From Chryseobacterium sp. 18061 (GTDB lineage Bacteria; Pseudomonadota; Gammaproteobacteria; Enterobacterales; Enterobacteriaceae): a stretch of DNA of 64,000 nucleotides. The stretch spans positions 186,001 through 250,000 of the forward strand of contig CACSKA010000001.1 in assembly GCA_902706205.1 (NCBI GenBank), in the 5' to 3' direction. The notes under the pieces were generated by a model. That model saw nothing but the letters and a program-made list of their open reading frames with translations. It was not told where the DNA came from and made no database searches. Shown here piece after piece: positions 24,633-35,780 of this stretch. Position 1 is the first letter of the stretch; each line of letters begins with the position of its first letter. The translations under genes were made by a program, and so were the position numbers.

Positions 24633-26987
24633 ATGAATCCTGAGCGTTCTGAACGCATTGAAATCCCCGTATTGCCGTTGCGCGATGTGGTGGTTTATCC
24701 GCACATGGTCATTCCCTTATTTGTAGGGCGGGAAAAATCTATCCGTTGTCTCGAAGCGGCCATGGACCATGATAAAAAAATCATGTTGGTGGCTCAGAAA
24801 GACGCGTCAACGGATGAGCCGGGTGTAAACGATCTTTTCACCGTCGGGACCGTGGCCTCTATTTTGCAGATGCTGAAGCTTCCTGACGGCACCGTCAAAG
24901 TGCTGGTTGAAGGCCTGCAGCGTGCGCGTATTTCCGCGTTGTCTGACGACGGCGAGCATTTCTCGGCGAAAGCGGAGTACCTCGAGTCTCCGGCCATCGA
25001 CGAGCGTGAGCAGGAAGTTCTGGTCCGCACGGCTATTAGCCAGTTCGAAGGCTACATCAAGCTCAACAAGAAAATCCCACCAGAAGTGCTGACGTCGCTG
25101 AACAGCATCGATGATCCTGCTCGTCTGGCGGACACCATCGCAGCGCATATGCCGCTGAAGCTGACGGATAAACAGTCCGTGCTGGAAATGTCTGACATCA
25201 ACGAGCGTCTGGAATACCTGATGGCGATGATGGAATCGGAAATCGATCTGCTGCAGGTTGAGAAACGCATTCGCAACCGCGTCAAAAAGCAGATGGAAAA
25301 ATCTCAGCGCGAGTACTATCTGAACGAGCAAATGAAAGCTATTCAGAAAGAACTCGGCGAGATGGACGATGCTCCGGACGAAAATGAAGCGCTGAAGCGT
25401 AAAATTGACGCCTCTAAAATGCCGAAAGAGGCAAAAGAGAAGACTGAAGCTGAGCTGCAGAAGCTGAAAATGATGTCGCCTATGTCTGCGGAAGCGACAG
25501 TCGTTCGTGGCTACATTGACTGGATGGTGCAGGTTCCCTGGACCGCGCGCAGCAAAGTTAAAAAGGATCTGCGCCAGGCGCTGGAGGTACTCGATACCGA
25601 CCATTACGGTCTGGAACGCGTGAAAGATCGCATTCTCGAATATCTCGCAGTCCAGAGCCGCGTGAACAAACTCAAAGGCCCAATTCTGTGTCTGGTTGGG
25701 CCACCAGGGGTGGGTAAAACGTCTCTGGGTCAGTCCATCGCGAAAGCGACCGGACGTAAGTATATCCGTATGGCACTGGGCGGCGTGCGTGACGAAGCGG
25801 AAATTCGCGGTCACCGTCGGACTTACATCGGTTCCATGCCGGGTAAACTTATCCAGAAAATGGCGAAAGTGGGCGTTAAAAACCCGCTGTTCCTGCTGGA
25901 TGAAATCGACAAAATGTCCTCCGACATGCGCGGCGATCCGGCGTCAGCTTTGCTGGAAGTCCTTGATCCAGAACAGAACGTGGCCTTCAACGATCACTAT
26001 CTGGAAGTCGATTACGATCTCAGCGATGTGATGTTTGTGGCGACCTCTAACTCCATGAACATTCCGGCTCCACTGCTGGATCGTATGGAAGTGATTCGTC
26101 TGTCCGGTTACACCGAAGACGAGAAGCTGAATATCGCGAAACGTCATTTGCTGTCGAAGCAAATAGAGCGAAATGCGCTGAAGCCGAGTGAAATTACGGT
26201 CGATGACAGTGCGATTGTCAGCATCATTCGTTACTACACCCGCGAAGCGGGCGTGCGTAGCCTGGAGCGTGAAATCTCCAAACTGTGCCGTAAAGCGGTG
26301 AAACAGCTGCTGTTGGACAAAACGCTCAAGCACATTGATATCAATGGTGAAAACCTGCATGACTATCTCGGTGTGCAGCGCTTTGACTTTGGCCGTGCCG
26401 ACAGCGAAAACCGTGTCGGCCAGGTGACTGGCCTGGCGTGGACCGAAGTGGGTGGCGACCTGTTGACCATCGAAACCGCGTGCGTTCCAGGTAAAGGCAA
26501 ATTGACCTATACCGGCTCGCTGGGTGAAGTGATGCAGGAATCCATTCAGGCGGCGCTGACGGTGGTTCGTGCGCGTGCCGAGAAGCTGGGTATAAACGGC
26601 GACTTCTACGAAAAACGCGACATTCACGTTCACGTTCCGGAAGGGGCTACGCCGAAAGACGGTCCAAGTGCAGGTATCGCAATGTGTACTGCGCTGGTCT
26701 CGTGTCTGACCGGTAACCCGGTTCGTGCCGATGTGGCGATGACGGGAGAAATCACGCTGCGTGGGCAGGTTCTGCCTATCGGAGGTCTGAAGGAAAAACT
26801 GTTGGCAGCCCACCGTGGTGGTATCAAGACAGTTCTCATTCCTGATGAAAATAAACGCGATCTGGAAGAAATTCCTGATAACGTGATCGCCGATCTGGAT
26901 ATCCATCCTGTTAAGCGAATTGAAGAAGTTCTGGCCCTTGCACTGCAAAATGCACCGTATGGCATGCAGGTTGAGACCGTAAAATAG
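24633..26987 (+). CDS. lon: Lon ATP-dependent serine protease
   Basis: Degrades misfolded proteins and regulators such as SulA and RcsA. Starting at [18 protein letters not shown] the product is 784 aa, as in E. coli; the longer frame was rejected. An N-terminal substrate domain (1-310) precedes the AAA+ module with Walker [10 protein letters not shown] near 356 and Walker [11 protein letters not shown] near 420. The protease domain has the catalytic Ser in [11 protein letters not shown] near 679 and Lys near 722 ([10 protein letters not shown]). Confidence 0.98.
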   Translation: MNPERSERIEIPVLPLRDVVVYPHMVIPLFVGREKSIRCLEAAMDHDKKIMLVAQKDASTDEPGVNDLFTVGTVASILQMLKLPDGTVKVLVEGLQRARISALSDDGEHFSAKAEYLESPAIDEREQEVLVRTAISQFEGYIKLNKKIPPEVLTSLNSIDDPARLADTIAAHMPLKLTDKQSVLEMSDINERLEYLMAMMESEIDLLQVEKRIRNRVKKQMEKSQREYYLNEQMKAIQKELGEMDDAPDENEALKRKIDASKMPKEAKEKTEAELQKLKMMSPMSAEATVVRGYIDWMVQVPWTARSKVKKDLRQALEVLDTDHYGLERVKDRILEYLAVQSRVNKLKGPILCLVGPPGVGKTSLGQSIAKATGRKYIRMALGGVRDEAEIRGHRRTYIGSMPGKLIQKMAKVGVKNPLFLLDEIDKMSSDMRGDPASALLEVLDPEQNVAFNDHYLEVDYDLSDVMFVATSNSMNIPAPLLDRMEVIRLSGYTEDEKLNIAKRHLLSKQIERNALKPSEITVDDSAIVSIIRYYTREAGVRSLEREISKLCRKAVKQLLLDKTLKHIDINGENLHDYLGVQRFDFGRADSENRVGQVTGLAWTEVGGDLLTIETACVPGKGKLTYTGSLGEVMQESIQAALTVVRARAEKLGINGDFYEKRDIHVHVPEGATPKDGPSAGIAMCTALVSCLTGNPVRADVAMTGEITLRGQVLPIGGLKEKLLAAHRGGIKTVLIPDENKRDLEEIPDNVIADLDIHPVKRIEEVLALALQNAPYGMQVETVK

Positions 26988-27015
26988 TGACATCGCGCAA
27001 ATAGCGTTAATAAAA

Positions 27016-27058
27016 ACGGGGCTGTCAGGTGATTTCGCACTTGCCAGCCTTTTTTTGT
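27016..27058 (+). terminator. lon terminator
   Basis: GGGCTG and CAGCC arms with an imperfect inner stem (CAGGTG/CACTTG) and a seven-T tail. Confidence 0.75.
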
Positions 27059-27197
27059 ATAGCTAATTTAGATTGCTGGTTGGGTATGTCATATACAACG
27101 GGTGTTGTAAGGGCATGACACTCCTGATATAACTGCTGCGCCGTCGCATTGCGAAGGATTCCAGTGCGATATAAATTATAAAGAGAGGAAGAGAATA

Positions 27198-27470
27198 GTG
27201 AATAAATCTCAACTGATTGACAAAATTGCTGCAGGTGCGGATATCTCTAAAGCTGCTGCTGGACGTGCGTTAGACGCTTTAATCGCTTCCGTTACCGAGT
27301 CTCTGCAGTCTGGGGATGACGTTGCACTGGTTGGTTTTGGTACTTTTGCTGTTAAAGAGCGTGCTGCCCGTACTGGTCGCAACCCGCAAACAGGTAAAGA
27401 GATCACCATCGCTGCTGCCAAAGTGCCAGGTTTCCGTGCAGGTAAAGCACTGAAAGACGCGGTAAACTGA
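27198..27470 (+). CDS. hupB: DNA-binding protein HU-beta
   Basis: 90-aa nucleoid protein that bends and compacts DNA as HU alpha-beta dimers. The start is GTG 27198 after an AGAGGAAGAG ribosome site. The DNA-intercalating arm carries Arg61-Asn62-Pro63 ([11 protein letters not shown]). It stands alone between lon and ppiD, with a terminator downstream. Confidence 0.98.
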   Translation: MNKSQLIDKIAAGADISKAAAGRALDALIASVTESLQSGDDVALVGFGTFAVKERAARTGRNPQTGKEITIAAAKVPGFRAGKALKDAVN

Positions 27471-27503
27471 TCGCTTTCCCGTTCAGGGAATGTGACAAAG
27501 TAC

Positions 27504-27532
27504 AAGGGCGCATCATCAGATGTGCCTTTTTT
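27504..27532 (+). terminator. hupB terminator
   Basis: GGCGCATC-ATCA-GATGTGCC with a T-run; one G-U pair in the stem. Confidence 0.85.
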
Positions 27533-27680
27533 GTTTCTCCAGCCTGACTTTATGCGACTTTAGGCGAGTTGTGGGCTGACAATAACCCTCGTTTCTTGTC
27601 AAAATACGCCCTCACGTACAGCCGCTCTCATGGTATGCTGTGCGAGGATACAGTCACCTACAGCGGAGCGTTGTTACACC

Positions 27681-29555
27681 ATGATGGACTCCTTACGTAC
27701 GGCAGCCAATAGTGTCGTGCTCAAGATTATTTTCGGTATCATTATCGTGTCGTTCATTTTGACCGGCGTGAGCAGCTACCTGATTGGCGGAAACAAAGAT
27801 TACGCCGCGAAAGTGAATGGCCAGGAAATTGGCCGCGCACAGTATGAAAATGCCGTTTCCAGTGAGCGAAATCGCATGCAGCAGCAGTTGGGCGATCAGT
27901 TCTCTGAACTGGCTTCCAACGAAAACTACATGAAGACCATGCGTCAGCAGGTGCTCAACCGTCTTATTGACGAATCCCTTCTCGACCAGTATGCGAAACA
28001 CCTGAACCTTGGTATCAGCGATGAGCAGGTGAAACAGGCGATTTTCCAGACTCAGGCGTTTCAGGCCAATGGCAAATTCGATAACCAGCGTTTCAGCGGT
28101 ATCGTAGGCCAAATGGGCATGACGACCGATCAGTACGCGCAGGCGCTGCGTAACCAGCTGGTCACTCAACAGTTGATCAACGCCATCGTAGGTTCTGAGT
28201 TCATGCTTCCGGGTGAAACGGACGAACTGGCTTCCCTGGTTTCCCAGCAGCGCGTCGTGCGCGAAGCCACCCTTGATGTGAATGCCCTGGCGGCGAAGCA
28301 GCAGGTGAGCGATCAGGAAATCAACAGCTACTACGAGCAGCACAAGAATGAATTTGTTGCGCCGGAGCAGTTCCGCGTCAGCTACATCAAGCTGGACGCC
28401 GCGGCGATGCAGGAAACGGCATCTGACAACGACATCCAGTCTTACTACGATCAGCACCAGGATCAGTACACTCAGCCGCAGCGTGTACGCTACAGCGTGA
28501 TTCAGACCAAAACCGAAGCAGATGCAAAAGCGGCGTTGGATGAAATCACCAAAGGCGCAAACTTTGCTGACGTGGCGAAAGCGAAATCCACCGACATTAT
28601 CTCTGCCAAAAATGGCGGCGACATGGGCTGGCTGGAAGCGTCTACCACGCCGGACGAGCTGAAAAATGCGGGTCTGAAAGACAAAGGCCAGCTGTCCGGT
28701 GTTATCAAATCTTCCGTCGGTTTCCTGGTTGCGCGTCTTGATGACATTCAGGCTGCGACAATTAAACCGCTGGCCGATGTTCATGATGATATCGCGGCGA
28801 AAGTGAAGCAGGAAAAAGCGCTTGATGCATACTACGCTCTGCAGCAGAAAGTGAGCGATGCGGCGAGCAACGATAACGAATCTCTGGCGGGAGCAGAGCA
28901 GGTTTCCGGTGTTAAAGCTGTCGAAACTGGCTGGTTTGGCCACGATAACCTGCCAGCTGAGCTGAATTTCAAACCGGTATCTGACGCTATCTTTGAGGGC
29001 GGTCTGGTGGGTCAAAATGGCACGCCGGGTAGTAACTCTGACATCATCACCGTCGATGGTGACCGTGCGTTCGTGCTGCGCGTAAGCGAGCATAAAGCTG
29101 AATCGGTCAAACCACTGGCAGAGGTGAAAGCGCAGGTGACGGACATCGTCAAGCACACCAAAGCGGTGCAGCAGGCGAACATCACGGCAGAGAAACTGCT
29201 CACTGACCTGAAAGCAGGCAAAGGCGACGACGCGATGAAAGCCGCGAACCTGAGCTTTGGTGAAGCGAAGACCCTGAGCCGCACCGGTCAGGATCCTCTG
29301 AGCCAGACCGCGTTCACGCTGCCATTGCCGCAGAAAGGCAAAGCGAGCTACGGTGTCGGTTCTGATATGCAGGGTAACGTTGTTATTCTGTCGCTGGACG
29401 AAGTGAAAGACGGCACCATGCCGGAAGCACAGAAGAAAGCGATGGTTCAGGGGATCACCCAGAACAACGCCCAGGTGGCTTTCGAAGCACTGATGGCAAA
29501 CTTGCGTAAAGAAGCGAAGATTAAGCTGGGCGACATCGCTGAACAACAGCAATAA
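27681..29555 (+). CDS. ppiD: Membrane-anchored periplasmic chaperone PpiD
   Basis: Parvulin-like chaperone linked to the SecYEG translocon, helping outer-membrane and secreted proteins leave it. The start MMDSLRTAANSVVLK gives 624 aa. A single membrane helix (about 13-34), a SurA-like N-terminal region, a parvulin domain (about 225-360, QFRVSYIKL to VGFLVARLDD) and a C-terminal chaperone region follow in order. The parvulin domain of this family is largely inactive as a prolyl isomerase. The large opposite-strand frame is a shadow. Confidence 0.97.
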   Translation: MMDSLRTAANSVVLKIIFGIIIVSFILTGVSSYLIGGNKDYAAKVNGQEIGRAQYENAVSSERNRMQQQLGDQFSELASNENYMKTMRQQVLNRLIDESLLDQYAKHLNLGISDEQVKQAIFQTQAFQANGKFDNQRFSGIVGQMGMTTDQYAQALRNQLVTQQLINAIVGSEFMLPGETDELASLVSQQRVVREATLDVNALAAKQQVSDQEINSYYEQHKNEFVAPEQFRVSYIKLDAAAMQETASDNDIQSYYDQHQDQYTQPQRVRYSVIQTKTEADAKAALDEITKGANFADVAKAKSTDIISAKNGGDMGWLEASTTPDELKNAGLKDKGQLSGVIKSSVGFLVARLDDIQAATIKPLADVHDDIAAKVKQEKALDAYYALQQKVSDAASNDNESLAGAEQVSGVKAVETGWFGHDNLPAELNFKPVSDAIFEGGLVGQNGTPGSNSDIITVDGDRAFVLRVSEHKAESVKPLAEVKAQVTDIVKHTKAVQQANITAEKLLTDLKAGKGDDAMKAANLSFGEAKTLSRTGQDPLSQTAFTLPLPQKGKASYGVGSDMQGNVVILSLDEVKDGTMPEAQKKAMVQGITQNNAQVAFEALMANLRKEAKIKLGDIAEQQQ

Positions 29556-29597
29556 CGTCGAGCACGCTCGCAGAATATCGTAACGCACTGCAATATT

Positions 29598-29622
29598 TAA
29601 AGGCCGCTTTCGCGGCCTTTTC
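29598..29622 (+). terminator. ppiD terminator
   Basis: AAAGGCCGC-TTTC-GCGGCCTTT plus T residues. Confidence 0.85.
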
Positions 29623-29702
29623 CAATTCTGAAATCTGCCCTTTGTACTGTTTTCTTCCTCTAGTTATCGTGGCGTCGCTGTCAACACACAAGGAGATACA
29701 GC

Positions 29703-30074
29703 ATGAAATCAGGAATCAAAACAGTACTTCTCGTTCTTACTCTCGCCATTTCAGGTATCGGTTGCCACGCTCTGGCTGCCACAGCGTCAGGTAAACCCCC
29801 TGTGGACGCCAAATCCGCAGCAGCCCCTGCGAGCGCTGAAAAACTCAATGCGCCTGTCATTGCGAAAAAAAGCGCTGGCGATAAGGTCAGTATTAACACG
29901 GCCAACGCCGATGAGCTGGCCCGGGTAATGAATGGCGTAGGGCTGAAGAAAGCCCAGGCTATCGTCAGCTATCGTGAAGAATACGGCCCCTTTAAAGCTA
30001 TTGACGATCTGCGCCAGGTGCCGGGTATGGGAGGCGCACTTGTCGAAAGAAATCTTTCAAATCTGATGCTCTGA
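29703..30074 (+). CDS. ybaV: ComEA-like helix-hairpin-helix protein YbaV
   Basis: Secreted or periplasmic 123-aa protein with a signal peptide (MKSGIKTVLLVLTLAISGIG, cleavage around 28), an Ala/Pro/Lys-rich linker and a C-terminal ComEA-type helix-hairpin-helix pair (VSINTANADELARVMNGVG and FKAIDDLRQVPGMG). DNA binding is likely from the fold; no function is established. Confidence 0.93.
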   Translation: MKSGIKTVLLVLTLAISGIGCHALAATASGKPPVDAKSAAAPASAEKLNAPVIAKKSAGDKVSINTANADELARVMNGVGLKKAQAIVSYREEYGPFKAIDDLRQVPGMGGALVERNLSNLML

Positions 30075-30116
30075 CCACCCGGGAGTTTGCACAGTAGCAA
30101 AATAATGCCAGACTAA

Positions 30117-30142
30117 AGAGGTCGTACCAGTATGCGACCTCT
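30117..30142 (+). other. Hairpin ahead of fadM
   Basis: AGAGGTCG and CGACCTCT form an 8-bp stem in the ybaV-fadM gap without a clear T tail; possibly a weak terminator or part of the fadM control region. Confidence 0.4.
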
Positions 30143-30172
30143 GACTCTATAAATAACAAAGGCTATTGCGCT

Positions 30173-30571
30173 ATGCAGACCCAAATTAAAGTTCGTGGAT
30201 ATCACCTGGATGTTTATCAACATGTTAATAACGCTCGCTACCTTGAGTTTCTCGAAGAGGCTCGCTGGGATGGGCTGGAAAGCAGCGCGGGCTTTCAATG
30301 GATGAGTCAGCACCACATCGCGTTTGTGGTGGTGAATATCAACATCAACTATCGTCGTCCCGCGGTACTGGGCGACCTGCTCACCGTCACCAGCAAGGTG
30401 CAGCAACTGAATGGTAAAAGCGGTGTGTTAAGCCAGATTGTGACGCTGGAGCCTGAAGGGGAAGTGGTGGCCGATGCGCAGATTACGTTTGTGTGTATCG
30501 ATCTGAAAACACAAAAAGCGTTACCGCTGGACGGTGAACTTCGCACTCATCTGGAAGAAATGGTCGAATAA
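30173..30571 (+). CDS. fadM: Long-chain acyl-CoA thioesterase FadM (YbaW)
   Basis: Hot-dog-fold thioesterase of the 4-hydroxybenzoyl-CoA thioesterase type that cleaves long-chain, including dienoyl, acyl-CoA in oleate oxidation. The 132-aa chain has the active-site segment GYHLDVYQHVNNARYLEFLEEAR (Asp near 13) and the conserved VVNININYRRPA strand. It is monocistronic and convergent with queC. Confidence 0.95.
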   Translation: MQTQIKVRGYHLDVYQHVNNARYLEFLEEARWDGLESSAGFQWMSQHHIAFVVVNININYRRPAVLGDLLTVTSKVQQLNGKSGVLSQIVTLEPEGEVVADAQITFVCIDLKTQKALPLDGELRTHLEEMVE

Positions 30572-30591
30572 ATCGAAACTGTAGGAAAGAA

Positions 30592-30618
30592 CCCCGGCAC
30601 GCAGAATGCCGCCGGGGA
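30592..30618. terminator. fadM-queC bidirectional hairpin
   Basis: CCCCGGC and GCCGGGG arms with a loop holding an extra GC pair, placed between convergent genes; no long T tract. Confidence 0.55.
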
Positions 30619-30626
30619 GTACGCGC

Positions 30627-31322
30627 TTACTTCAGGCCGGTTTTCGCTTTTAATGCCGCCAGTATGCCGGTTTTGTCGGCCAGATAATGATTCAGGCCAT
30701 TGGCGCGAAGCGTGCAGGCAGCGCAGTGGCCACAGCCATCGCCTTTGATGCCGTTATAGCAGGTGAGGGTTTCGCTGCGAACCATATCGAGATGGCCCCA
30801 GTAATCTGCAAGCGCCCAGGTTTCTGCTTTATCTATCCACATCAGCGGCGTTTCGAAGCGGATCTCTTTCGCCATACCGAGGTTCACTGCGTGGTTGAGC
30901 GCTTTAACGAACTCATCACGGCAATCCGGATAGCCGGAGAAGTCGGTTTCGCACACCCCAGTGATCACCGCCTCAGCTTTGACCTGATAAGCATAAATCG
31001 CGGTCAGGGTCAGGAACAGAATATTGCGGCCTGGCACGAAGGTATTCGGAATGCCGTTGGCTTCCGGTTCGTAGTCCGGAACCGGAATACTGTCGCGGGT
31101 GAGGCTACTAACCGCAAGTTCATTCAGCAGGGTAACGTCCAGCACTTTGTGTGCACGAGCACCAAGCTTCAGTGCAAGTTCGCGTGCGACGTCAATTTCC
31201 GCTCGATGGCGCTGTCCGTAATCAAACGTCACGCAGTGTACTTCATCATACTGCTGTAAAGCCTGGACCAGGCAAGTGGTGGAGTCCTGACCTCCGCTGA
31301 AAACCACGACGGCGCGTTTCAT
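30627..31322 (-). CDS. queC: 7-cyano-7-deazaguanine synthase
   Basis: Converts 7-carboxy-7-deazaguanine to preQ0 with ATP and ammonia in queuosine synthesis. The start [17 protein letters not shown] gives 231 aa, the family length. The PP-loop SGGQDS is at 9-14, and the zinc cysteines form [13 protein letters not shown] near 188-200. A few extra upstream codons in the frame lack homology. It follows ybaE in the same direction after 75 bp. Confidence 0.97.
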   Translation of the reverse strand: MKRAVVVFSGGQDSTTCLVQALQQYDEVHCVTFDYGQRHRAEIDVARELALKLGARAHKVLDVTLLNELAVSSLTRDSIPVPDYEPEANGIPNTFVPGRNILFLTLTAIYAYQVKAEAVITGVCETDFSGYPDCRDEFVKALNHAVNLGMAKEIRFETPLMWIDKAETWALADYWGHLDMVRSETLTCYNGIKGDGCGHCAACTLRANGLNHYLADKTGILAALKAKTGLK

Positions 31323-31397
31323 AGCAAATCCTGTCAATATTTAAGAAAACACTATGGTAGCGTTTGGCGACGATGTCGACCAGCTACAAGACGTGCT

Positions 31398-33101
31398 TTA
31401 CGTTTCCGTAGAGGCGGGCAGCCAGGCCTCAGTGAAGTCGAACCAGCCTCTGGCGTTCAGGCGAATACCGTTCACACCCGGCGGTGCGCTGATTTTGTAC
31501 TGATAGTTAAACAGCGGCGTCAGCACTGCCGCATCCATCAAATGATGGAAAACGTTTTGCAGGGCCGCATGGCGCGATTCAGATTTTTTCTGCGTCTGAA
31601 CCGCGTCAAGTGTGGCCTGAAGATGGGAATACTGTGCCGGGCTGAGCGTATGTGGCCACAGAGGATCGCAGCGCAGCCATTGTTCGAGTGTGTATTCAGG
31701 TGTGTCGCCAATCAGCCTGTCGCCCATCACCAAATCCGCCTGCGATAAATTCGGGCAGCCGTCCCAGGTTTTGGCATCATGGAAAATAACCGTCAGCCTA
31801 CAGCCCCGGATCTCCAACGCCTGACGAAGCTGTTCGGCCATGGTGTGAAGTTCAACAGGCAAATGGTAGATGAGCGTCAATGTCGCCGGGAAGGTGACAG
31901 ACTCTGAGTCTTCTGACAACGGAATTTCCCAACCGGGTAGCAGTTCATGGCTCGGCGTAATCAGATTTTCATCCAGTGGCAGCGTCTGCATCAGCGATGT
32001 TCGGTGAATGAGCGTAATCAGTTTTTGCGCCTGAGGCGTGGTAAGCGCCGCGCTCTTGCGCAGCGTCAGGTAGCAAAAACCGAGACTAATACTGTCGCTC
32101 ACCAGCCGTAATTTTCGCAGGTCGTCCGCTTCACCAATCGCCAGCTGCACCGGGTGACGACAGCTGGTGCCCAAATCCTGCTCAAACAACTGCGGTGTAA
32201 TCCAGTATTCAATGGTCTGCAAAAGCGGATGCGTCAGATGATAGCGGTTATGGCTTTCTAGTCTTACCAATTCAGGTTCGAAGATTTTCAGTCGGAATGG
32301 ACCGGTGCCGATGGCTGGGTTATCCGGATGTGCCAGCACGCTGCAATAGCTGGCCAGACGATGCGCGAGCCAGAAGTCAGGCTTGACCAGCGTGAAAGTC
32401 AGGCACTGCGCGTGAGTGATTTCGATGCGCTGCACGCTGGCGAACAGCGTCCGCAGAGCAGGCAGCGCGAGTAACATTTCCAGGCGCCGATGCAGCTGCG
32501 CGGTAGCAACCGCATCGCCATTGTGCCAGTGCAGCGTCGAACGGATGTAAAAGTGCCAGCGTAAACCGTCGGCCGACACGTCCCAGTGGTGGGCCAGGTC
32601 GCCGAGCGGCTCAGCGGTATTTTGATGAAAGCGAGTCAGGCCGGAAAAAATCTGTCCTGCCAGATGCTGTTCCGCACGACCAGGCAGAAAACCAGGGTGC
32701 AGCGGTTCGAGTGGGCGATAGTAGGGAATACGCAGCGTCGGGGTGTTGTTCTGCCACTGGCCGCCGAGAAACGGATGCAGCAGGGCGCGCAACTCCGGGG
32801 CTGCAAGCTGTGCCAGCTCCAGCGCATTCTGCTGATGGCCGAGTGTTAGCGCTTGCTCCATCATCTCATTGCGCAGCGTCTCGGGCGTGACGTGAAAAGT
32901 CAGCGTGCCGCGCTTTCCACGGCCTGACTGGGCCTGCCAGCTAAGCCAGCCGGAGTCCTGCGCCTGACGCAACAGCGTACGCACATGTCGCTCGCTGCAA
33001 AAACAACGTTCCGCCAGTTCGGCGACGGTAATTTGTTGCGGTGCGCCGGAAGAAGGCTGCCACAGGCGTTGAAATTGATTAAGTCTGTTGAGTTGGCGCA
33101 T
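31398..33101 (-). CDS. ybaE: SgrR-family regulator with solute-binding domain, YbaE
   Basis: 567-aa fusion of an N-terminal winged helix (about 25-70, [23 protein letters not shown]) and a periplasmic-binding-protein-like ligand domain (about 165 to the end), as in SgrR. The ligand is unknown. It has no signal peptide and should be a cytosolic transcription factor. It is divergent from cof, with 114 bp between the starts, and may control itself or neighbours (inference). Confidence 0.9.
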   Translation of the reverse strand: MRQLNRLNQFQRLWQPSSGAPQQITVAELAERCFCSERHVRTLLRQAQDSGWLSWQAQSGRGKRGTLTFHVTPETLRNEMMEQALTLGHQQNALELAQLAAPELRALLHPFLGGQWQNNTPTLRIPYYRPLEPLHPGFLPGRAEQHLAGQIFSGLTRFHQNTAEPLGDLAHHWDVSADGLRWHFYIRSTLHWHNGDAVATAQLHRRLEMLLALPALRTLFASVQRIEITHAQCLTFTLVKPDFWLAHRLASYCSVLAHPDNPAIGTGPFRLKIFEPELVRLESHNRYHLTHPLLQTIEYWITPQLFEQDLGTSCRHPVQLAIGEADDLRKLRLVSDSISLGFCYLTLRKSAALTTPQAQKLITLIHRTSLMQTLPLDENLITPSHELLPGWEIPLSEDSESVTFPATLTLIYHLPVELHTMAEQLRQALEIRGCRLTVIFHDAKTWDGCPNLSQADLVMGDRLIGDTPEYTLEQWLRCDPLWPHTLSPAQYSHLQATLDAVQTQKKSESRHAALQNVFHHLMDAAVLTPLFNYQYKISAPPGVNGIRLNARGWFDFTEAWLPASTET

Positions 33102-33215
33102 CGTCGCTCACTTGATAAACCCGGAACAATAAAATTCATTCATTCACTATTCCTTCCGTATATCTCAGGTGATACTTTCGCACAAGAGACTCTCATCACA
33201 TTTCCGGGGAACAAC

Positions 33216-34034
33216 ATGGCAAGACTGGCTGCATTTGATATGGACGGGACGTTGTTAATGCCCGACCATCGTCTGGGTGAACAAACGTTGAGTACGCTGA
33301 AACGCCTGCACGAGCGGGACATCACACTGACGTTTGCCACCGGCCGCCATGTCCTGGAAATGCGTCACCTGGTTGGTAACTTCTCCCTCGACGCCTTCTT
33401 GATAACCGGAAATGGTACGCGCATTCATTCTCTGGAAGGGGAAGTGCTGCACCGTAGCGATCTTGATCCCGAAGTGGCAGACCTTGTTCTGCACAGCCAC
33501 TGGGATACGCAGGCCAGCATGCATGTGTTTAACGACAGCGGTTGGCTGACGAACAGAGATATTCCGGACATGCTACAGGCGCACGTTTATAGCGGGTTCC
33601 GTTATCAGCTCTGCGATTTCAAACGCCTGCCAGCCCATGACGTTACCAAGATCTGTTTCTGCGGCGATCATGACGATCTCAGCCGCTTACGGATCCAGCT
33701 CAATGAGGCGTTAGGTTCCCGCGCCCATCTGACGTTTTCAGCTTTCGAGTGCCTGGAAGTGCTGCCCGTTGGCTGCAATAAAGGCGCAGCGCTATCGACT
33801 CTTAGTACTCATCTTGGCATGACGATGGAAGACTGCATGGCATTTGGCGATGCGATGAACGACAGCGAAATGCTGGGCCAAGTCGGAAGAGGTCTGATTA
33901 TGGGCAACGCCATGCCGCAGCTGAAAGCGGCGTTACCGCACTTACCGGTTATCGGTCACTGCCAGAATCAGGCGGTGTCCCACTTTTTGACTCATTGGCT
34001 GGATACACCACATCTCCCTTATTCCCCCGAATGA
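33216..34034 (+). CDS. cof: HMP-PP phosphatase Cof (HAD family)
   Basis: Cof-type HAD hydrolase that removes phosphate from the thiamine precursor HMP-PP and other phosphates. The 272-aa protein has the nucleophile Asp8 and acid Asp10 in [10 protein letters not shown], a C2 cap, and the Mg loop [14 protein letters not shown] near 213-226. The start [11 protein letters not shown] removes a long unsupported extension. Confidence 0.95.
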   Translation: MARLAAFDMDGTLLMPDHRLGEQTLSTLKRLHERDITLTFATGRHVLEMRHLVGNFSLDAFLITGNGTRIHSLEGEVLHRSDLDPEVADLVLHSHWDTQASMHVFNDSGWLTNRDIPDMLQAHVYSGFRYQLCDFKRLPAHDVTKICFCGDHDDLSRLRIQLNEALGSRAHLTFSAFECLEVLPVGCNKGAALSTLSTHLGMTMEDCMAFGDAMNDSEMLGQVGRGLIMGNAMPQLKAALPHLPVIGHCQNQAVSHFLTHWLDTPHLPYSPE

Positions 34035-34049
34035 CGAGACCCTTCCGGC

Positions 34050-34083
34050 AAGCCAGGCTTCGTATGATGCCTGGCTTTTTTCT
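34050..34083 (+). terminator. cof terminator
   Basis: AAGCCAGGC and GCCTGGCTT arms with a loop of about ten bases, then a T-rich tail. Confidence 0.85.
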
Positions 34084-34138
34084 TTTATGCGTCCACTGAC
34101 TGGCTGAATTGCTTCCTCAAACATCACGCTGGTGACGT

Positions 34139-35191
34139 TTACTGCCCGATAAGCTCTGACAGCGCAGCCTGCGACGGGGCAAGATCGCCAATATTTGCGG
34201 CCACCCATTGCGGGTTGTAGTAGGTTTCGAGATAGCGTTCGCCGCTGTCACACAGCAGGGTCACAATCGAGCCGGTCTGACCCGTACTGCGCATCTGCGC
34301 GGCAAGCTGTAACGCGCCCCACATATTGGTTCCCGTTGAAGCCCCCACTTTGCGGCCCAGCTGCGTTTCCAGCCAATGCGCAGTGACGACGCTTGCCGCA
34401 TCCTGCACGCGCAGCATGTTATCGACCACGTCAGGAATGAATGACGGCTCGACGCGCGGGCGACCAATCCCTTCAATTTTGCTGCCAACTGGGCTGCGCA
34501 ATGTTGCATCGCGCTGCTGCCAGTAGTCCATAAACACCGAGTTCTGCGGGTCAACCACTGTCAACTGCGTGTCGTATCCCTGGCAGCGAATATAGCGCCC
34601 GATGGTAGCCGACGTGCCGCCGGTGCCTGCACTCATCACGATATGCGCCGGAACCGGGTTCGGCTCGTGCTGCATCTGACGGAAAATGCTGTCGGCGATG
34701 TTATTATTGCCGCGCCAGTCGGTCGCGCGCTCGGCGTAGGTGAACTGATCCATATAATGACCGTTCAGCTCGCGGGCCAGCATTTCAGAGGCTTCGTAGA
34801 TTTCGCAGGCGCTTTGCACAAAGTGACAGCGACCGCCGTAAAATTCGATTTGTTCAACTTTGCGTTTCGCAGTGCACGACGGCATCACGGCGATAAACGG
34901 CAGGCCGATCAGGCGCGCAAAATAGGCTTCGGAAACTGCCGTCGATCCTGACGACGCTTCGATGATCGTTGTGCCTTCTTTGATCCAGCCGTTGCACAAA
35001 CCATATAAAAACAGTGAGCGCGCCAGGCGGTGCTTGAGACTGCCGGTTGGGTGCGTGCTTTCATCTTTCAGGTAGAGCTGAATGCCGGGGAAGGCGGTCA
35101 GTGTCAGGCGAATCAGGTGCGTGTCCGCAGAGCGCTGATAGTCGGCGTTAATTTCACTGATGGCGTGTTTTACCCAGGTGCTGTTCATCAT
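34139..35191 (-). CDS. cdsH: PLP-dependent L-cysteine desulfhydrase, CdsH type
   Basis: Fold-type II PLP protein of the cysteine synthase group; in Salmonella the gene beside ybaO encodes CdsH, which breaks cysteine down to pyruvate, ammonia and sulfide. The 350-aa chain has the PLP lysine, Lys53, in [12 protein letters not shown], an [12 protein letters not shown] phosphate/substrate loop near 80 and [12 protein letters not shown] near 190. It is divergent from decR with 112 bp between starts, fitting cysteine-responsive activation. It is absent from this place in E. coli K-12. A synthase role is not excluded by sequence. Confidence 0.85.
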   Translation of the reverse strand: MMNSTWVKHAISEINADYQRSADTHLIRLTLTAFPGIQLYLKDESTHPTGSLKHRLARSLFLYGLCNGWIKEGTTIIEASSGSTAVSEAYFARLIGLPFIAVMPSCTAKRKVEQIEFYGGRCHFVQSACEIYEASEMLARELNGHYMDQFTYAERATDWRGNNNIADSIFRQMQHEPNPVPAHIVMSAGTGGTSATIGRYIRCQGYDTQLTVVDPQNSVFMDYWQQRDATLRSPVGSKIEGIGRPRVEPSFIPDVVDNMLRVQDAASVVTAHWLETQLGRKVGASTGTNMWGALQLAAQMRSTGQTGSIVTLLCDSGERYLETYYNPQWVAANIGDLAPSQAALSELIGQ

Positions 35192-35303
35192 TACGTCCTG
35201 TTTGTCATTTTGTGCCCAGCTTAACGGAAAGCACGGAAAAAATTGTTGCTATATAGCCTTTGAAATACAATTAAGAGAGAATATTTTTCTCCATGGGTCG
35301 CTA

Positions 35304-35762
35304 ATGATAGATAAAATTGACCGTAAGCTACTGGCGCTGTTGCAGGAGGATTGTACCCTCTCTTTGCAGGCGCTCGCCGATGCCGTTAATCTGACCACCA
35401 CGCCCTGCTGGAAACGCCTGAAACGCCTCGAAGACGAAGGTGTTTTGCGTGCACGAGTGGCACTGTTGGATGCAGAAAAATTAGGGCTCGGACTCACGGC
35501 ATTCGTGCTGATAAAAACCCAGCATCACAGCAGTGAATGGTACAGCCGCTTTGTGTCACAGGTGACGCAAATGCCTGAAGTGCTTGGCTTCTGGCGCATG
35601 GCGGGTGAGTACGACTATCTCCTGCGGGTACAGGTAGCGGACATGAAACGCTACGACGACTTTTACAAACGACTGGTTAACAGCGTGCCGGGCTTATCTG
35701 ACGTGACATCGAGTTTTGCGATGGAACAGATTAAGTACACTACCGCGCTGCCGGTTGAATAA
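35304..35762 (+). CDS. decR: Lrp/AsnC-family cysteine-responsive regulator DecR
   Basis: 152-aa feast/famine regulator (YbaO/DecR, CutR in Salmonella) that activates cysteine-detoxification genes. An N-terminal helix-turn-helix (about 3-60, [30 protein letters not shown]) is followed by the RAM ligand domain. The start [14 protein letters not shown] is the family start; the longer frame is not. It is divergent from cdsH, its likely target, and 18 bp upstream of mdlA. Confidence 0.94.
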   Translation: MIDKIDRKLLALLQEDCTLSLQALADAVNLTTTPCWKRLKRLEDEGVLRARVALLDAEKLGLGLTAFVLIKTQHHSSEWYSRFVSQVTQMPEVLGFWRMAGEYDYLLRVQVADMKRYDDFYKRLVNSVPGLSDVTSSFAMEQIKYTTALPVE

Positions 35763-35780
35763 TTCTCTGGGTAATTCTGC

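Noticed and set aside
24807..25814. 335-codon frame opposite lon
   Set aside because: Antisense shadow; composition (Arg, His, Phe rich) is that of reversed coding sequence.
27693..29588. 631-codon minus-strand frame opposite ppiD
   Set aside because: It lies entirely opposite a well-supported gene with all expected domains; the product has low-complexity Phe/Val/His-rich character typical of an antisense shadow.
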